Assembly: GCF_007954365.1 (NCBI RefSeq)
Contig: NZ_VOLO01000002.1
Coordinates: 620,001-684,000 of the forward strand
Reading direction: 5' to 3'
Origin: Frigoribacterium sp. ACAM 257
Lineage (GTDB): Bacteria > Actinomycetota > Actinomycetes > Actinomycetales > Microbacteriaceae
Length of the DNA: 64,000 bases
Part shown: positions 35,582 through 45,160 of the stretch, piece after piece
Position numbering within the stretch: the first letter of the stretch is position 1
Layout: every line of letters begins with the position of its first letter
The notes under the pieces: generated by a model
The model's database searches: none
Seen by the model: the letters and a program-made list of their open reading frames with translations, nothing else
Told to the model about the DNA's origin: nothing
Program-made: the position numbers and the translations under genes

Positions 35582-36416
35582 TGCGCTGGAACTTGCGGAT
35601 GCTCAGCGGCACGAAGACGACGAGCATGACGGCGAGGCCGACGAGCACCGTGACGTAGGGGTGCTGCAGCGTCCAGATGTCGGGCACCGGGGTGTCGCCG
35701 AGGTTGCCGAACGACGTGCGGGCGGCCTGCACGAGCGACGACACCGGGTTCCACTCGGCGAAGACGCGCAGCACCGTCGGCAGCGTGTCGCTCGGGACGA
35801 AGGCGTTCGAGATGAACGTGAGCGGGAACAGGATCATGAACGACGCGTTGTTGATCGTCTCGGGCGTCTTGACGCTCATGCCGAGCAGCGCCATCACCCA
35901 GCTGAACGAGTAGCTGAACAGCAGCAGCAGCGCGATGCCCCCGAGGAACATCAGCGGCGGCGTGTTCACCCTCCAGCCGACAGCGAGCCCGGTGAGCATC
36001 ATGATCACCATGGAGATCGAGTTCAGCACCAGGTCGCTGTTCGTCCGGCCGATCAGCACCGCCGACGGGCTCATCGGCAGGGTGCGGAACCGGTCGATGA
36101 TCCCTTCTTTCAGGTCTTGTGCCATCGCGGCGCCCGAGAAGGTCGAGCCGAAGACGACGGTCTGGGCGAAGATGCCGGCCATCAGGAACTGCGTGTAGTC
36201 GGTGCCCTGCACGGCGATCGCGCCGCCGTAGACCTGGCTGAACAGCAGCACGAACATGATCGGCTGCAGCACCGCGAAGATCAGCATGTCGGGCGAGCGC
36301 TTCACCTTGATCAGGTTGCGCTTCGTCACCGTCCAGCCGTCGGAGGCCCAGGTGCCGAGCCCCGAGGGGCCCAGGGGGGTGAGGGTCTGCGCGAGCGCAC
36401 TCGTCGTCGTGGTCAT
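35568..36416 (-). CDS. ABC-2 type permease, daunorubicin-resistance (DrrB) type
   Basis: 282 residues, six membrane helices. QPIMFVLLFSQVYGGAIAVQ and MAQDLKEGIIDRFRTLPMS are hallmark DrrB blocks, and ISNAFVPSDTLP precedes the last helices. It pairs with the ATPase gene upstream via an ATGA overlap. Export of a hydrophobic drug or lipid is likely. Confidence 0.93.
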   Translation of the reverse strand: MTTTTSALAQTLTPLGPSGLGTWASDGWTVTKRNLIKVKRSPDMLIFAVLQPIMFVLLFSQVYGGAIAVQGTDYTQFLMAGIFAQTVVFGSTFSGAAMAQDLKEGIIDRFRTLPMSPSAVLIGRTNSDLVLNSISMVIMMLTGLAVGWRVNTPPLMFLGGIALLLLFSYSFSWVMALLGMSVKTPETINNASFMILFPLTFISNAFVPSDTLPTVLRVFAEWNPVSSLVQAARTSFGNLGDTPVPDIWTLQHPYVTVLVGLAVMLVVFVPLSIRKFQRISAK

Positions 36417-37429
36417 CGCCGCGCCTCCTTCTTGCTCGTCTTGCCCGTCGGGACGGAGCCCGTGTCGGGGTCGTCGTCGTCGACGGCCTTGCGGCCGGTC
36501 AGCTGCAGGAACACGTCGTCGAGCGTGGGCCGGCGCATGCCCGCGTCGTGCAGCTCGATGCCGGCGGCGCCGAGGTCGGCCAGGGTGCGCTGCAGGGCGG
36601 TCGGCCCGTCCGTCACGGCGACCTCGACCTGCCGGCCGTCGCTGCCGAGGGTCGGCTCGGCGTCGCCGTGGCGGCGCAGCACCTCGAGGGCCTGGGCAGC
36701 GCGTGCCTCGTCGACGAGGGCCACGACGAGCCGGTGGCCGCCCACCTGCGCCTTGAGGTGGTCGGCGGTGCCCTCGGCGATGACGCGACCGCCGTCGATC
36801 ACGGCGATGTCGTCGGCCAGCCGGTCCGCCTCCTCCAGGTACTGCGTCGTCAGCAGGACCGTGGTGCCGCCCGCGACGAGGGAGGTGATGATGTCCCACA
36901 GCGCGAGGCGGCTGCGGGGGTCGAGCCCCGTCGTCGGCTCGTCGAGGAACAGCACGCGCGGGTTCGTCACCAGTGCGCCGGCGAGGTCGATTCGACGGCG
37001 CATGCCGCCCGAGAAGCCCTTGACGGGCCGGTCGCCTGCTGCGGAGAGGTCGAAGACGTCGATCAGCTCGCGGGCCCGCTCCCGCGAGACCCTCGCGCCG
37101 AGGTGGTAGAGCCGGCCGATCATGTCGAGGTTCTCGAAGCCGGTCAGGTTCTCGTCGACCGCGGCGTACTGGCCCGAGACCCCGATGGTGCGGCGTGTGG
37201 CCTGCGGGTCGCCCACGACGTCGATCCCGTTGATGTGCGCCGTGCCCGCGTCGGGCACCTCGAGCGTCGTCAGCATCTTGACCACGGTCGTCTTGCCGGC
37301 GCCGTTCGGACCCAGCAGGGCCTTGACGGTGCCCTCGGGCACGCTCAGGTCGAAGCCGGTCAGGGCGTGTACCGGACCCGACTTCGAGCGGTACGTCTTG
37401 GTCAGGCCCGAGGCCTCGATCATCGCCAT
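36413..37429 (-). CDS. ABC transporter ATP-binding protein, DrrA type
   Basis: 338 residues. Walker A LLGPNGAGKTTVVKML, signature FSGGMRRRIDLAGALV, Walker B VLFLDEPTTGLDPRS, H-loop TTQYLEEADRL, and a C-terminal DrrA extension with MRRPTLDDVFLQLTGR. ATG 37429 has GGAGG seven bases upstream. First gene of a two-gene exporter operon. Confidence 0.94.
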   Translation of the reverse strand: MAMIEASGLTKTYRSKSGPVHALTGFDLSVPEGTVKALLGPNGAGKTTVVKMLTTLEVPDAGTAHINGIDVVGDPQATRRTIGVSGQYAAVDENLTGFENLDMIGRLYHLGARVSRERARELIDVFDLSAAGDRPVKGFSGGMRRRIDLAGALVTNPRVLFLDEPTTGLDPRSRLALWDIITSLVAGGTTVLLTTQYLEEADRLADDIAVIDGGRVIAEGTADHLKAQVGGHRLVVALVDEARAAQALEVLRRHGDAEPTLGSDGRQVEVAVTDGPTALQRTLADLGAAGIELHDAGMRRPTLDDVFLQLTGRKAVDDDDPDTGSVPTGKTSKKEARR

Positions 37430-37596
37430 CTGCGTGCCTCCGACATGGGGTGACGTCGCCGAACCCCCTGGTCCGGTGACGAAGAGAAAGGTAACATTCC
37501 ACCTCCTCGTCCCGCTAGTGGACAGCCCGTGCGCCCCGAGTCGCAGCGCGACGACCTTGCGCCGGCCCCGTGCCGCGTTACGGTCGTGTGTCAAAC

Positions 37597-37612
37597 CTTG
37601 CCACCTGGCAAG
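37597..37612. promoter_or_regulatory. putA operator-like palindrome
   Basis: CTTGCCA-CC-TGGCAAG is a perfect inverted repeat covering a TTGCCA -35 box (37598-37603). The spacer to TATCGT is 18 bp. A proline-responsive regulator could bind here. Confidence 0.6.
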
Positions 37613-37621
37613 TTCCGGACT

Positions 37622-37627
37622 TATCGT
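37622..37627 (+). promoter_or_regulatory. -10 box TATCGT of putA
   Basis: It ends six bases before ATG 37634. Confidence 0.55.
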
Positions 37628-37633
37628 GACCGC

Positions 37634-40600
37634 ATGACCACCATCGACCAGCCGGCCCGGCCGGCAGCTGCAGCCCTCCCCGAGTCGATCGGCGACGACG
37701 CCGTCGCCCTGGCCCGCCGCTGGGCGCACGAGGCGTCGTCGGCCCCCAGCACCGACTCGGCCCACCTGCTCGCGCAGGTGCTCAAGGACGAGTCGGGCCT
37801 CGCCTTCACCATCGGGTTCGTCGACCGTGTCGTCCGCCCCGAGGACCTGAGCGTGGCCGCCCGCAACCTGTCGCGTCTCGCCTCGCAGGTGCCCGCGTTC
37901 CTGCCCTGGTACATGCGCGGCGCCGTCCGGGTCGGCGGCGTCGTCGCCCCCGTGCTGCCCGGCGTCGTCGTGCCCGTCGCGCGACGCGTGCTGCGCGGCA
38001 TGGTCGGCCACCTGATCGCCGACGCCCGGCCCGCGAAGCTCGGCGCGGCCATCAGCAGCATCAAGGCGGAGGGCACGCGCCTCAACCTCAACCTGCTCGG
38101 CGAGGCCGTGCTCGGCGACGCCGAGGCCGAGCACCGCCTCGCGGGCACCAGGGCGCTGCTCGAGCGCGACGACGTCGACTACGTGTCGATCAAGGTGTCG
38201 TCGATCGTCAGCCAGCTGTCCATGTGGGCCTTCGACGAGACCGTCGAGCGCGTCGTCGAGAAGCTCACGCCCCTCTACGAGCTCGCCGCCCGCTCGCCCC
38301 AGCCGAAGTTCATCAACCTCGACATGGAGGAGTACCGCGACCTCGACCTGACGATCGCGGTCTTCACGCGCCTCCTCGACCAGCCGCAGCTGCAGGGCCT
38401 CGAGGCCGGCATCGTGCTGCAGACGTACCTGCCCGACGCCCTCGGCGCCCTGCAGGGGCTGACCGAGTGGGCGACCCGACGGGTCGACGCGGGCGGGGCG
38501 TCGATCAAGGTCCGCGTGGTCAAGGGCGCGAACCTCGCCATGGAGACCGTCGACGCCGTCGTGCACGAGTGGCCGCTCGCCACCTACGACACGAAGCAGG
38601 CCAGCGACACGAACTACAAGCGCGTGCTCGCCTGGGCCCTGACGCCCGAGCGCACGCGTGCGGTGAAGATCGGCGTCGCGGGCCACAACCTCTTCGACAT
38701 CGCCTTCGCGCACCTCCTCGCCGAGGCGCGCGGCGTCGGCGGCCGCGTCGAGTTCGAGATGCTCCTCGGCATGGCCGAGGGCCAGGCCGAGCTCGTCAAG
38801 GCCGACGTCGGCGGGCTGCTGCTCTACACGCCGGTCGTGCACCCGCGCGAGTTCGACGTCGCCATCAGCTACCTGATCCGCCGCCTCGAGGAGAACGCCT
38901 CGAGCGAGAACTTCATGTCGGCCGTCTTCGAGCTCGCCGCGAACGAGGCGATGTTCGAGCGCGAGAAGGGCCGGTTCCTCGCCTCGCTCGCCGACGTCGA
39001 CGCCGAGGCACCCGCTCCGCACCGTGTGCAGAGCCGGCTCGACGGCGCCCAGGCGCTCCGGCCGCGCGAGGCCGGCAGCGGCTTCGACAACGAGCCCGAC
39101 ACCGACCCCGCCAAGGCCGACAACCGCACCTGGGGCCGCGAGATCCAGCGCCGTTCCGTCGACTCGGTGCTCGGCGTCGACCTGATCGAGCAGGCGCGGG
39201 TGACCGACGCCTCCGTGCTCGACGAGATCGTCGCCGGCGCGGTCGCGGCACAGCCCGCGTGGGCGGAACGAGGAGGCGCGGGCCGGGCCGAGGTGCTCCG
39301 TGCCGCCGCCGTCACGCTGGCCGCCCGGCGGGCCGACCTGATGGAGGTCGCCGCGAGCGAGACCGGCAAGACCGTCGCCGAGGGCGACGTCGAGGTCAGC
39401 GAGGCGATCGACTTCGCCAACTGGTACGCCCACCTCGCAGAAGAGCTGGACGTCGTCGACGGCGCCGACTTCGTGCCCGAGCGCCTGACGCTCGTCACCC
39501 CGCCGTGGAACTTCCCCGTCGCGATCCCGGCCGGCTCGACGCTCGCGGCGCTCGCCGCGGGCAGCAGCGTCGTCGTCAAGCCCGCCGGCCAGGCGAAGCG
39601 CTGTGGCGCCGTCATGGTCGAGGCGCTGTGGGAGGCCGGTGTGCCCCGTGACGTGCTGAGGCTCGTCGACGTGGACGAGGGCGACCTCGGCCGCCACCTC
39701 GTCTCGCACCCCTCCGTCGACCGCGTCATCCTCACCGGTGCCTTCGAGACGGCCGCGCTGTTCACGAGCTGGCGCACCGACCTGCCCCTGCTCGCCGAGA
39801 CGAGCGGCAAGAACGCGATCATCGTCACGCCGAGCGCCGACCTCGACCTCGCGGCCGCCGACGTGATCAAGTCCGCGTTCGGCCACGCCGGGCAGAAGTG
39901 CTCGGCCGCGAGCCTCGTGATCCTCGTCGGCTCGGTCGGCAGCTCCGAGCGGTTCCGCCGCCAGCTGGTCGACGCGGCCTCGACCATGCGCGTCGGGTAC
40001 CCGTCCGAGCCCACGACCCAGATGGGCCCGATCATCGAGCCTGCCTCGGGCAAGCTCGAGCGCGCGCTGACGACGCTCGGCGCGGGGGAGTCGTGGCTCG
40101 TCGCGCCCCGTCGGCTCGACGACAGCGGCCGCCTCTGGTCGCCCGGCGTGCGCGCGGGCGTGGCTGCGGGCAGCGAGTTCCACCTGACCGAGTACTTCGG
40201 CCCGGTGCTCGGCGTCATGACGGCCGCGACCCTCGACGAGGCGATCGCGCTGCAGAACGCCACCGACTACGGCCTCACGGCCGGGCTGCACACCCTCGAC
40301 CCGGCAGAGCTGTCGACCTGGCTCGACGGCGTCGAGGCCGGCAACCTCTACGTGAACCGCGGCATCACCGGCGCGGTCGTCCGTCGTCAGCCGTTCGGCG
40401 GCTGGAAGAAGTCGTCGGTCGGCGCCGGAGCCAAGGCCGGCGGTCCGAACTACCTCGTGCACCTCGGGTCGTGGACGCCGACGACGCTCGCCGGTGCTGC
40501 CTCGCAGGAGGCGCGGCCCGGCCGGGCCGTCGCCGCGGCCCTCCGCGCCGCGACCCCGTCCCTCGGAGCCGACGCCGACCTGGTCGCCGCGGCCGTCGCC

Positions 40601-41122
40601 ACCGACGAGCACTTCTGGGCCTCCGAGTTCGGCGTCGCCCGTGACGTCAGCCAGCTCGGGCTCGAGCGCGACCTGCTGCGCTACCGCCCGCTCGCCGTGA
40701 CGGTGCGCGCCGCCGAGGGCGCCCCCCTCGCCGACGTGGTGCGCGTGCTGCTCGCCGCCCTGCGCTCGGGATCCCCCTTCACGGCCTCCGTCGCCACGGC
40801 CCTGCCCGAGCCGTTCGTCACGGCGCTCGGCCTCGGAGTCGGTGCGATCCGGGTCGAGAGCGACGACGCGTGGCACGAGCGAGTCCGCTCGGGCGGGCTC
40901 CGGACCGAGCGCGTGCGCCTCGTGACCGGTACTGCCGGCGGGGGTGCCGCCTCCTCGGCCCTCGCCGACGCGCTCGGCGGCGACCCGGCGGTCGCGGTCT
41001 TCGCCGCGCCGGTCACGCCGACCGGACGGCTCGAGCTGCTGCCGTTCCTGCGCGAGCAGGCCGTCTCGATCACGGCGCACCGCTTCGGCAACCCGGATTC
41101 CTGGTCGGACGCGGTCATCTAG
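37634..41122 (+). CDS. putA: Bifunctional proline dehydrogenase / P5C dehydrogenase PutA
   Basis: 1162 residues. The proline dehydrogenase barrel (about 60-430) has the FAD/proline-binding YLIRRLEENAS with its two arginines. The aldehyde dehydrogenase domain (about 490-960) has VTPPWNFPVAIPAGS, catalytic Glu in AETSGKNA (about 722) and Cys in GHAGQKCSAAS (about 756). A further 200 residues follow, as in longer PutA proteins. There is no N-terminal ribbon-helix-helix, so it is not an autorepressor. It oxidises proline to glutamate at the membrane. The palindrome at the -35 box suggests a separate regulator. Confidence 0.96.
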   Translation: MTTIDQPARPAAAALPESIGDDAVALARRWAHEASSAPSTDSAHLLAQVLKDESGLAFTIGFVDRVVRPEDLSVAARNLSRLASQVPAFLPWYMRGAVRVGGVVAPVLPGVVVPVARRVLRGMVGHLIADARPAKLGAAISSIKAEGTRLNLNLLGEAVLGDAEAEHRLAGTRALLERDDVDYVSIKVSSIVSQLSMWAFDETVERVVEKLTPLYELAARSPQPKFINLDMEEYRDLDLTIAVFTRLLDQPQLQGLEAGIVLQTYLPDALGALQGLTEWATRRVDAGGASIKVRVVKGANLAMETVDAVVHEWPLATYDTKQASDTNYKRVLAWALTPERTRAVKIGVAGHNLFDIAFAHLLAEARGVGGRVEFEMLLGMAEGQAELVKADVGGLLLYTPVVHPREFDVAISYLIRRLEENASSENFMSAVFELAANEAMFEREKGRFLASLADVDAEAPAPHRVQSRLDGAQALRPREAGSGFDNEPDTDPAKADNRTWGREIQRRSVDSVLGVDLIEQARVTDASVLDEIVAGAVAAQPAWAERGGAGRAEVLRAAAVTLAARRADLMEVAASETGKTVAEGDVEVSEAIDFANWYAHLAEELDVVDGADFVPERLTLVTPPWNFPVAIPAGSTLAALAAGSSVVVKPAGQAKRCGAVMVEALWEAGVPRDVLRLVDVDEGDLGRHLVSHPSVDRVILTGAFETAALFTSWRTDLPLLAETSGKNAIIVTPSADLDLAAADVIKSAFGHAGQKCSAASLVILVGSVGSSERFRRQLVDAASTMRVGYPSEPTTQMGPIIEPASGKLERALTTLGAGESWLVAPRRLDDSGRLWSPGVRAGVAAGSEFHLTEYFGPVLGVMTAATLDEAIALQNATDYGLTAGLHTLDPAELSTWLDGVEAGNLYVNRGITGAVVRRQPFGGWKKSSVGAGAKAGGPNYLVHLGSWTPTTLAGAASQEARPGRAVAAALRAATPSLGADADLVAAAVATDEHFWASEFGVARDVSQLGLERDLLRYRPLAVTVRAAEGAPLADVVRVLLAALRSGSPFTASVATALPEPFVTALGLGVGAIRVESDDAWHERVRSGGLRTERVRLVTGTAGGGAASSALADALGGDPAVAVFAAPVTPTGRLELLPFLREQAVSITAHRFGNPDSWSDAVI

Positions 41123-41147
41123 CCTCTCGCGTGCACTGAGATCGACT

Positions 41148-41202
41148 CATGTGACGCGTCGCGTGCCTCGCGGGTGGCTCGATGCGCCTGACGCGTCACA
41201 TG
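41148..41202. terminator. Inverted repeat after putA
   Basis: CATGTGACGCGTC (41148-41160) and its reverse complement (41190-41202) form a 13-bp perfect stem with a 29-base loop. Weaker ATCG pairing extends it outward. It lies between convergent putA and oleD. Confidence 0.65.
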
Positions 41203-41216
41203 AACGATCGTCACCT

Positions 41217-41263
41217 GGGCGCGCGGGCGCGCGGGCGCGCGGGCGGGCGGGCGCGCGGGCGGG
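41217..41263. repeat. 47-bp G/C-only tract with GGGCGCGC units
   Basis: No A or T for 47 bases. The sequence is built from repeated GCGCGGGC units, so it may form G-rich or Z-DNA-like structure. It is non-coding, 3' to both neighbouring genes. Confidence 0.8.
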
Positions 41264-41312
41264 AGGGCGCGCGGCCAGAGCGCACGGGTGCGTGAGGGCT
41301 CGAGCGCGCGGG

Positions 41313-42296
41313 TCAGACGGCGGGGCTGCCCGCGTCGTACCAGGCGGCCAGGCGGCGGAGGCCCTCGTCGACCGAGACCTCGGGCGTCCACTGCAGGTCG
41401 TGCTGCGTGCGCCGCTGGTCGAACCAGTGCGCCGTCGAGAGCTGCTCCGCGAGGAACCGTGTCATGGGCGGCTCGTCGGCGCCGGGCCGCACGGCCCAGA
41501 CGCGCTCGACGAGCGATCCCGCGACCCGGGCGAGCCCGGCGGGCACGCGGAGGTGCGGCACCGGCGCGCCGCCCGCGGTGCAGATGCCCGCCATGAGGTC
41601 GGCGACCGTGCGGGGCTCCCCGTTGGTGATGACGTAGGCGCGGCCCGAGACGGCGTCGACCTGCTCGAGCGCGGCCGCGATGCCCGAGGCGGCGTTGTCG
41701 ACGTAGGTCGAGTCGATCAGCGCGGCTCCGTGGTCGAGCAGCGGCAGGCGCCCTCGCCGGGCGCGTTCGACGATGCGCTCGACGAGCTGCGTGTCGCCCG
41801 GGCCCCAGACCAGGTGCGGACGGACGGCGACGACGCGCAGGTCGTCCGTGGCCGCGGCGAGGGCGAGCAGCTCGGCCGCCGCCTTCGTACGGGCGTAGTC
41901 GCCGCGTGCTCGCGCGGGCGACGCAGGGGCGGCGTCCTCGCCGACGATCGACGCGCCTCCGTGGGCCACCGAGGGCGACGAGACGAAGACCAGGCGGGCG
42001 ACGCCGGAGGTGCGCATCGCGTCGAGCAGGGAGGCCGTGCCCCCGACGTTGACGGCCTCGAACTCGGCGGGGTCGCCGGCCAGCGAGACCTTCGCGGCCA
42101 GGTGGACCACCGCCTCCTGCCCGTCGACCGCCGCGGCGACGGCGGGGGAGTCGGTCATCGAGCCGGCGACGTCGCGCACCCCGGAGACGCCCGACGGTCG
42201 GCGCTGGAACGTCGTGACCTCGTGCCCGGCCGCCGCGACCTCCCGGGCGACCGCGCCGCCGAGCAGGCCGCTCGCGCCGGTGACCAGCACCCTCAC
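41313..42296 (-). CDS. oleD: OleD-like NAD(P)-dependent reductase of olefin biosynthesis
   Basis: 327 residues, extended SDR. The cofactor loop is VLVTGASGLLGGAVAREV, and the catalytic YxxxK is in RGDYARTKAAAEL, with Ser in VFVSSPSVAHG. OleD reduces the 2-alkyl-3-ketoalkanoate made by OleA to the beta-hydroxy acid. Assignment depends on the operon: it follows oleBC with a GTGA overlap, and oleA is the first gene. On its own the sequence would be called a 3-beta-hydroxysteroid-dehydrogenase-like protein. Confidence 0.87.
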   Translation of the reverse strand: MRVLVTGASGLLGGAVAREVAAAGHEVTTFQRRPSGVSGVRDVAGSMTDSPAVAAAVDGQEAVVHLAAKVSLAGDPAEFEAVNVGGTASLLDAMRTSGVARLVFVSSPSVAHGGASIVGEDAAPASPARARGDYARTKAAAELLALAAATDDLRVVAVRPHLVWGPGDTQLVERIVERARRGRLPLLDHGAALIDSTYVDNAASGIAAALEQVDAVSGRAYVITNGEPRTVADLMAGICTAGGAPVPHLRVPAGLARVAGSLVERVWAVRPGADEPPMTRFLAEQLSTAHWFDQRRTQHDLQWTPEVSVDEGLRRLAAWYDAGSPAV

Positions 42297-45160
42297 GGGC
42301 GGCGCATCCGTCCGCCCGCGAGCACGGACTCCGCCCACGCCGCGAGGCGCGCGCGGTCGATCTTGCTGTTGTGGCGCACGTCGGTCGGCAGCGCGGGCAC
42401 GACGAGCACGGCGGCGACGCGGTGGCCGACGGCGTCGTGGACGGCGGCGCGGACCGCGGTCGAGAGCTCAGGCGACGCGAGTCCGGGTCGCCTCGCGCCG
42501 GGAGACGCCTCCGCGACCACGACGACCTGCTGCGTGCCGGCCGGTCCGACCCCGACGACGGCGGCTCGTGCCACGCCCGCGAGCGACTCGACGACCTGCT
42601 CGGCGGCGACCGGGGTCAGGGGGCCGGAGGCGGTCGTCACGACGTGCGGCAGGCGCCCCTCGACCCAGAGCCGGCCCAGCTCGTCGACGTGCCCGACGTC
42701 GCCGGTGCGGTGCCAGCGAGCGGACGACCCTGCCGAGGAGGCGCCGGACCCGACTGCAGTACCGCTCACGTCGGTCGTGTCGCCCACGCCGGCCACGCCG
42801 CGCACGCTCGCCCGGTCGGTGAGCCACAGCCGGTCGTACCCGTGCTTGAGGTGCGGCGCGGACACGACGATCTCGCCCGTGACGCCGGCGGCGTCCGAGA
42901 AGTCGTCGGAGGCGCGCCCCGCCTCGTCGAGCGGAGCGATGCGCACCTGCACGGTCGCCGCCGGCAGGCCGACGCAGACGCCGTTCGCCGACGGGTCGCC
43001 CGAGGCGGCGCGGACCTCGTCGAGCGTGACATCGGTCATCAGCAGGCCCTCGGTCATGCCGTAGGGGGTGTGGGGCACCGCCCCGGGCATGAGGTCGCCC
43101 GCGGCGGCGAGCAGCGTCGCCGACACGGGGGCACCGGCCGACAGGAACGTCGACACCCCGGCGAGTGCGCGGCGACCGGCGTCGTCGAGCTCGTCCGCGG
43201 TGGCGACGACGTTCGTGAGGGCGGCGGGGGAGAGGAAGACGACCGTCCCGTCGACCGCCTCGGCCGCCGCCGCGACGGCGCGGGCGGTCAGCGTGCGCGG
43301 CGAGGTGACGTCCATGTCGGGCGTCACGCTCGTCGCGCCGAGCGCGGGCCCGAGCAAGGCGAAGGGAGCGAAGCCGGCGACGAGGCCGGTGCCGGGCCCG
43401 ACGCCGTACCGGTCGGCGAGGGCGTCCCGCAGCGCCGTCAGCTGACCGTGCCGGTAGACGACGCCCTTGGCAGGCCCCGTCGAGCCGGACGTGAAGAGGA
43501 TCGCGGCGGGTGCCTCGGCAACGGGCGGATCGGGCAGCTCGGCCATCGCCTCGTGCGCGCGGCGCCCGAGGGCGGCGATCTCGGGCAGCGAGGTCTCGAC
43601 GCCGAGCGAGCGCGCCAGCACGGGCGAGAGGCGCTGGGTCGAGACGACGCGGCCCGGCCAGCCGAGGGCGCGTGCTGCCGTCAGGCCGGGCAGCTGGCCG
43701 ATGACGTGGTCCGGCCACGCGCCGCGCACGGCGCGGGTGAGCCCGCGGACGCCGAGCCCGGCGTCGGCGACGACGACCACGGCGCCGATCCGCACGCAGG
43801 CGTAGAGCACCGCCGTGAGGTCGGCCCCGGGCTGCACGAGCAGCGACACCCGGTCGCCCGGGCGCACGCCGTGCTTGCGGAGGCCCAGCGCGATCTCGTG
43901 CACGCGTCGGCTGAGCAGTCGCCAGCTCACCCGGCGGGGGCCGGAGCCGCGCGCGGCGCCGTGCGGCACCATCTCGATCAGCGCGGCGTCGGGGCTGTCG
44001 GCCAGGGAGTCGAGGTGCGACCAGAGCGGGCGGTCCTGGACGGTGCCGGGCGCCTCCTCGGTGGTCGTGGACGCCGTGCCTCGCGGGTCGGTGTCCGCGG
44101 ACGCCGTGGCCGTCGCCGCGGGACCGCCGCCAGCCGAAGAGGCTCGGCCGACCTCCGACGAGGAGGCGCGGCCCGGTCCCCCGGGGAACCGGTCGCCCAG
44201 CCAGGTCAGCACGGCGGCCGCGTAGTCGACGTCCTCGGCGATCATGTGCCCGGCGCCCTCGAAGCGGTGCACGTCGGCGTGCGGGAGGCGGTCGGCGAGG
44301 TCGTCGAGGTAGCGGTCGCCGAAGATCGGGTCGCGCGGTCCCCAGAGCATCAGGCTCGGCACGGCGACGTCACGGAGGGAGGCGGCGATGCGGTCGAGCT
44401 CGGCACGGCTCGGGTGCCGCCGGTCGACCGGGATGTCCGCCACGAAACCGCCGACGCCGCCGCGGCGTGCGGCCGTCAGGTAGGGCGCCCGGTAACCGGT
44501 GCGGACGGCGTCCGTGAGCCTCGGCCGCGCGAGCCCGAGCGTCACGTCGATGAACCCGGTCGTCGCGACGGTCGCGCGGCCGAGGACGCCACGGGCGAGC
44601 GTCAGGCGGAGGGGCGCCGGGATCGGCTCGTCGGCCGCCTGGTGGATCGCCGTGTTGAGCATCGTCACCGCGGCGAGCTGGCCGGGGTGGTCGACCGCCC
44701 AGCCCATCGAGACGACGCCGCCCCAGTCGTGGCCGAGGGTCACGACGGGGCCGTCGAGGCCGAGCTCGGCGGTGAGCGCGGCGAGGTCGGCGACTCTCTG
44801 CGGCAGGCCCCGCTCGACGCCGGTCCGCTCGGAGAAGCCCATGTCGAGCTGGTCGACGGCGACGACGCGCCACGCCGGCCGGCCGGCCACGGCGGCCTCG
44901 GTCGCCTGCGCCACGAGTCGGCGCCAGAGGTACGACCAGGTCGGGTTGCCGTGCACGCAGAGCACGGTGCCGACGGGCTCGACCCCGAGTGCCTCGAGGG
45001 CGGCAGCGTTGTCGAGGAGGTGCCAGGTGCGCTCGACGCGCTCGGCGCCTCCTGCAGGGACGGTCACGAGCCGCGACCACGACGGGTCGAGGCCGTCGAG
45101 CCCGGCCGGGGGGAGCGTCGCGGGCGACGTCGCCCGCGCGGCCGAGGGGAGCCGACTCAC
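42293..45160 (-). CDS. oleBC: Natural OleB-OleC fusion: beta-lactone decarboxylase plus beta-lactone synthetase
   Basis: 955 residues in one frame. The OleB part (1-325) is an alpha/beta hydrolase: HGNPTWSYLW and nucleophile Asp145 in LGHDWGGVVSMGWAVDHP, as in the haloalkane-dehalogenase-like OleB. A Ser/Ala/Thr-rich linker (about 327-378) joins it to OleC (380-955), an AMP-forming enzyme with AILFTSGSTGPAKGVVYRHG (554-572), PYGMTEG and RTGDVGHVDELGRLWVEGR. OleC turns the beta-hydroxy acid into a beta-lactone and OleB decarboxylates it to a cis-olefin. Fused OleBC is known from Micrococcus. GTGA overlaps link it to oleA and oleD. Confidence 0.93.
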   Translation of the reverse strand: MSRLPSAARATSPATLPPAGLDGLDPSWSRLVTVPAGGAERVERTWHLLDNAAALEALGVEPVGTVLCVHGNPTWSYLWRRLVAQATEAAVAGRPAWRVVAVDQLDMGFSERTGVERGLPQRVADLAALTAELGLDGPVVTLGHDWGGVVSMGWAVDHPGQLAAVTMLNTAIHQAADEPIPAPLRLTLARGVLGRATVATTGFIDVTLGLARPRLTDAVRTGYRAPYLTAARRGGVGGFVADIPVDRRHPSRAELDRIAASLRDVAVPSLMLWGPRDPIFGDRYLDDLADRLPHADVHRFEGAGHMIAEDVDYAAAVLTWLGDRFPGGPGRASSSEVGRASSAGGGPAATATASADTDPRGTASTTTEEAPGTVQDRPLWSHLDSLADSPDAALIEMVPHGAARGSGPRRVSWRLLSRRVHEIALGLRKHGVRPGDRVSLLVQPGADLTAVLYACVRIGAVVVVADAGLGVRGLTRAVRGAWPDHVIGQLPGLTAARALGWPGRVVSTQRLSPVLARSLGVETSLPEIAALGRRAHEAMAELPDPPVAEAPAAILFTSGSTGPAKGVVYRHGQLTALRDALADRYGVGPGTGLVAGFAPFALLGPALGATSVTPDMDVTSPRTLTARAVAAAAEAVDGTVVFLSPAALTNVVATADELDDAGRRALAGVSTFLSAGAPVSATLLAAAGDLMPGAVPHTPYGMTEGLLMTDVTLDEVRAASGDPSANGVCVGLPAATVQVRIAPLDEAGRASDDFSDAAGVTGEIVVSAPHLKHGYDRLWLTDRASVRGVAGVGDTTDVSGTAVGSGASSAGSSARWHRTGDVGHVDELGRLWVEGRLPHVVTTASGPLTPVAAEQVVESLAGVARAAVVGVGPAGTQQVVVVAEASPGARRPGLASPELSTAVRAAVHDAVGHRVAAVLVVPALPTDVRHNSKIDRARLAAWAESVLAGGRMRRP

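Noticed and set aside
36413..41080. 1555-codon minus-strand frame opposite putA
   Set aside because: Only its last 339 codons (the DrrA ATPase, 36413-37429) are real. The rest is the antisense shadow of putA.
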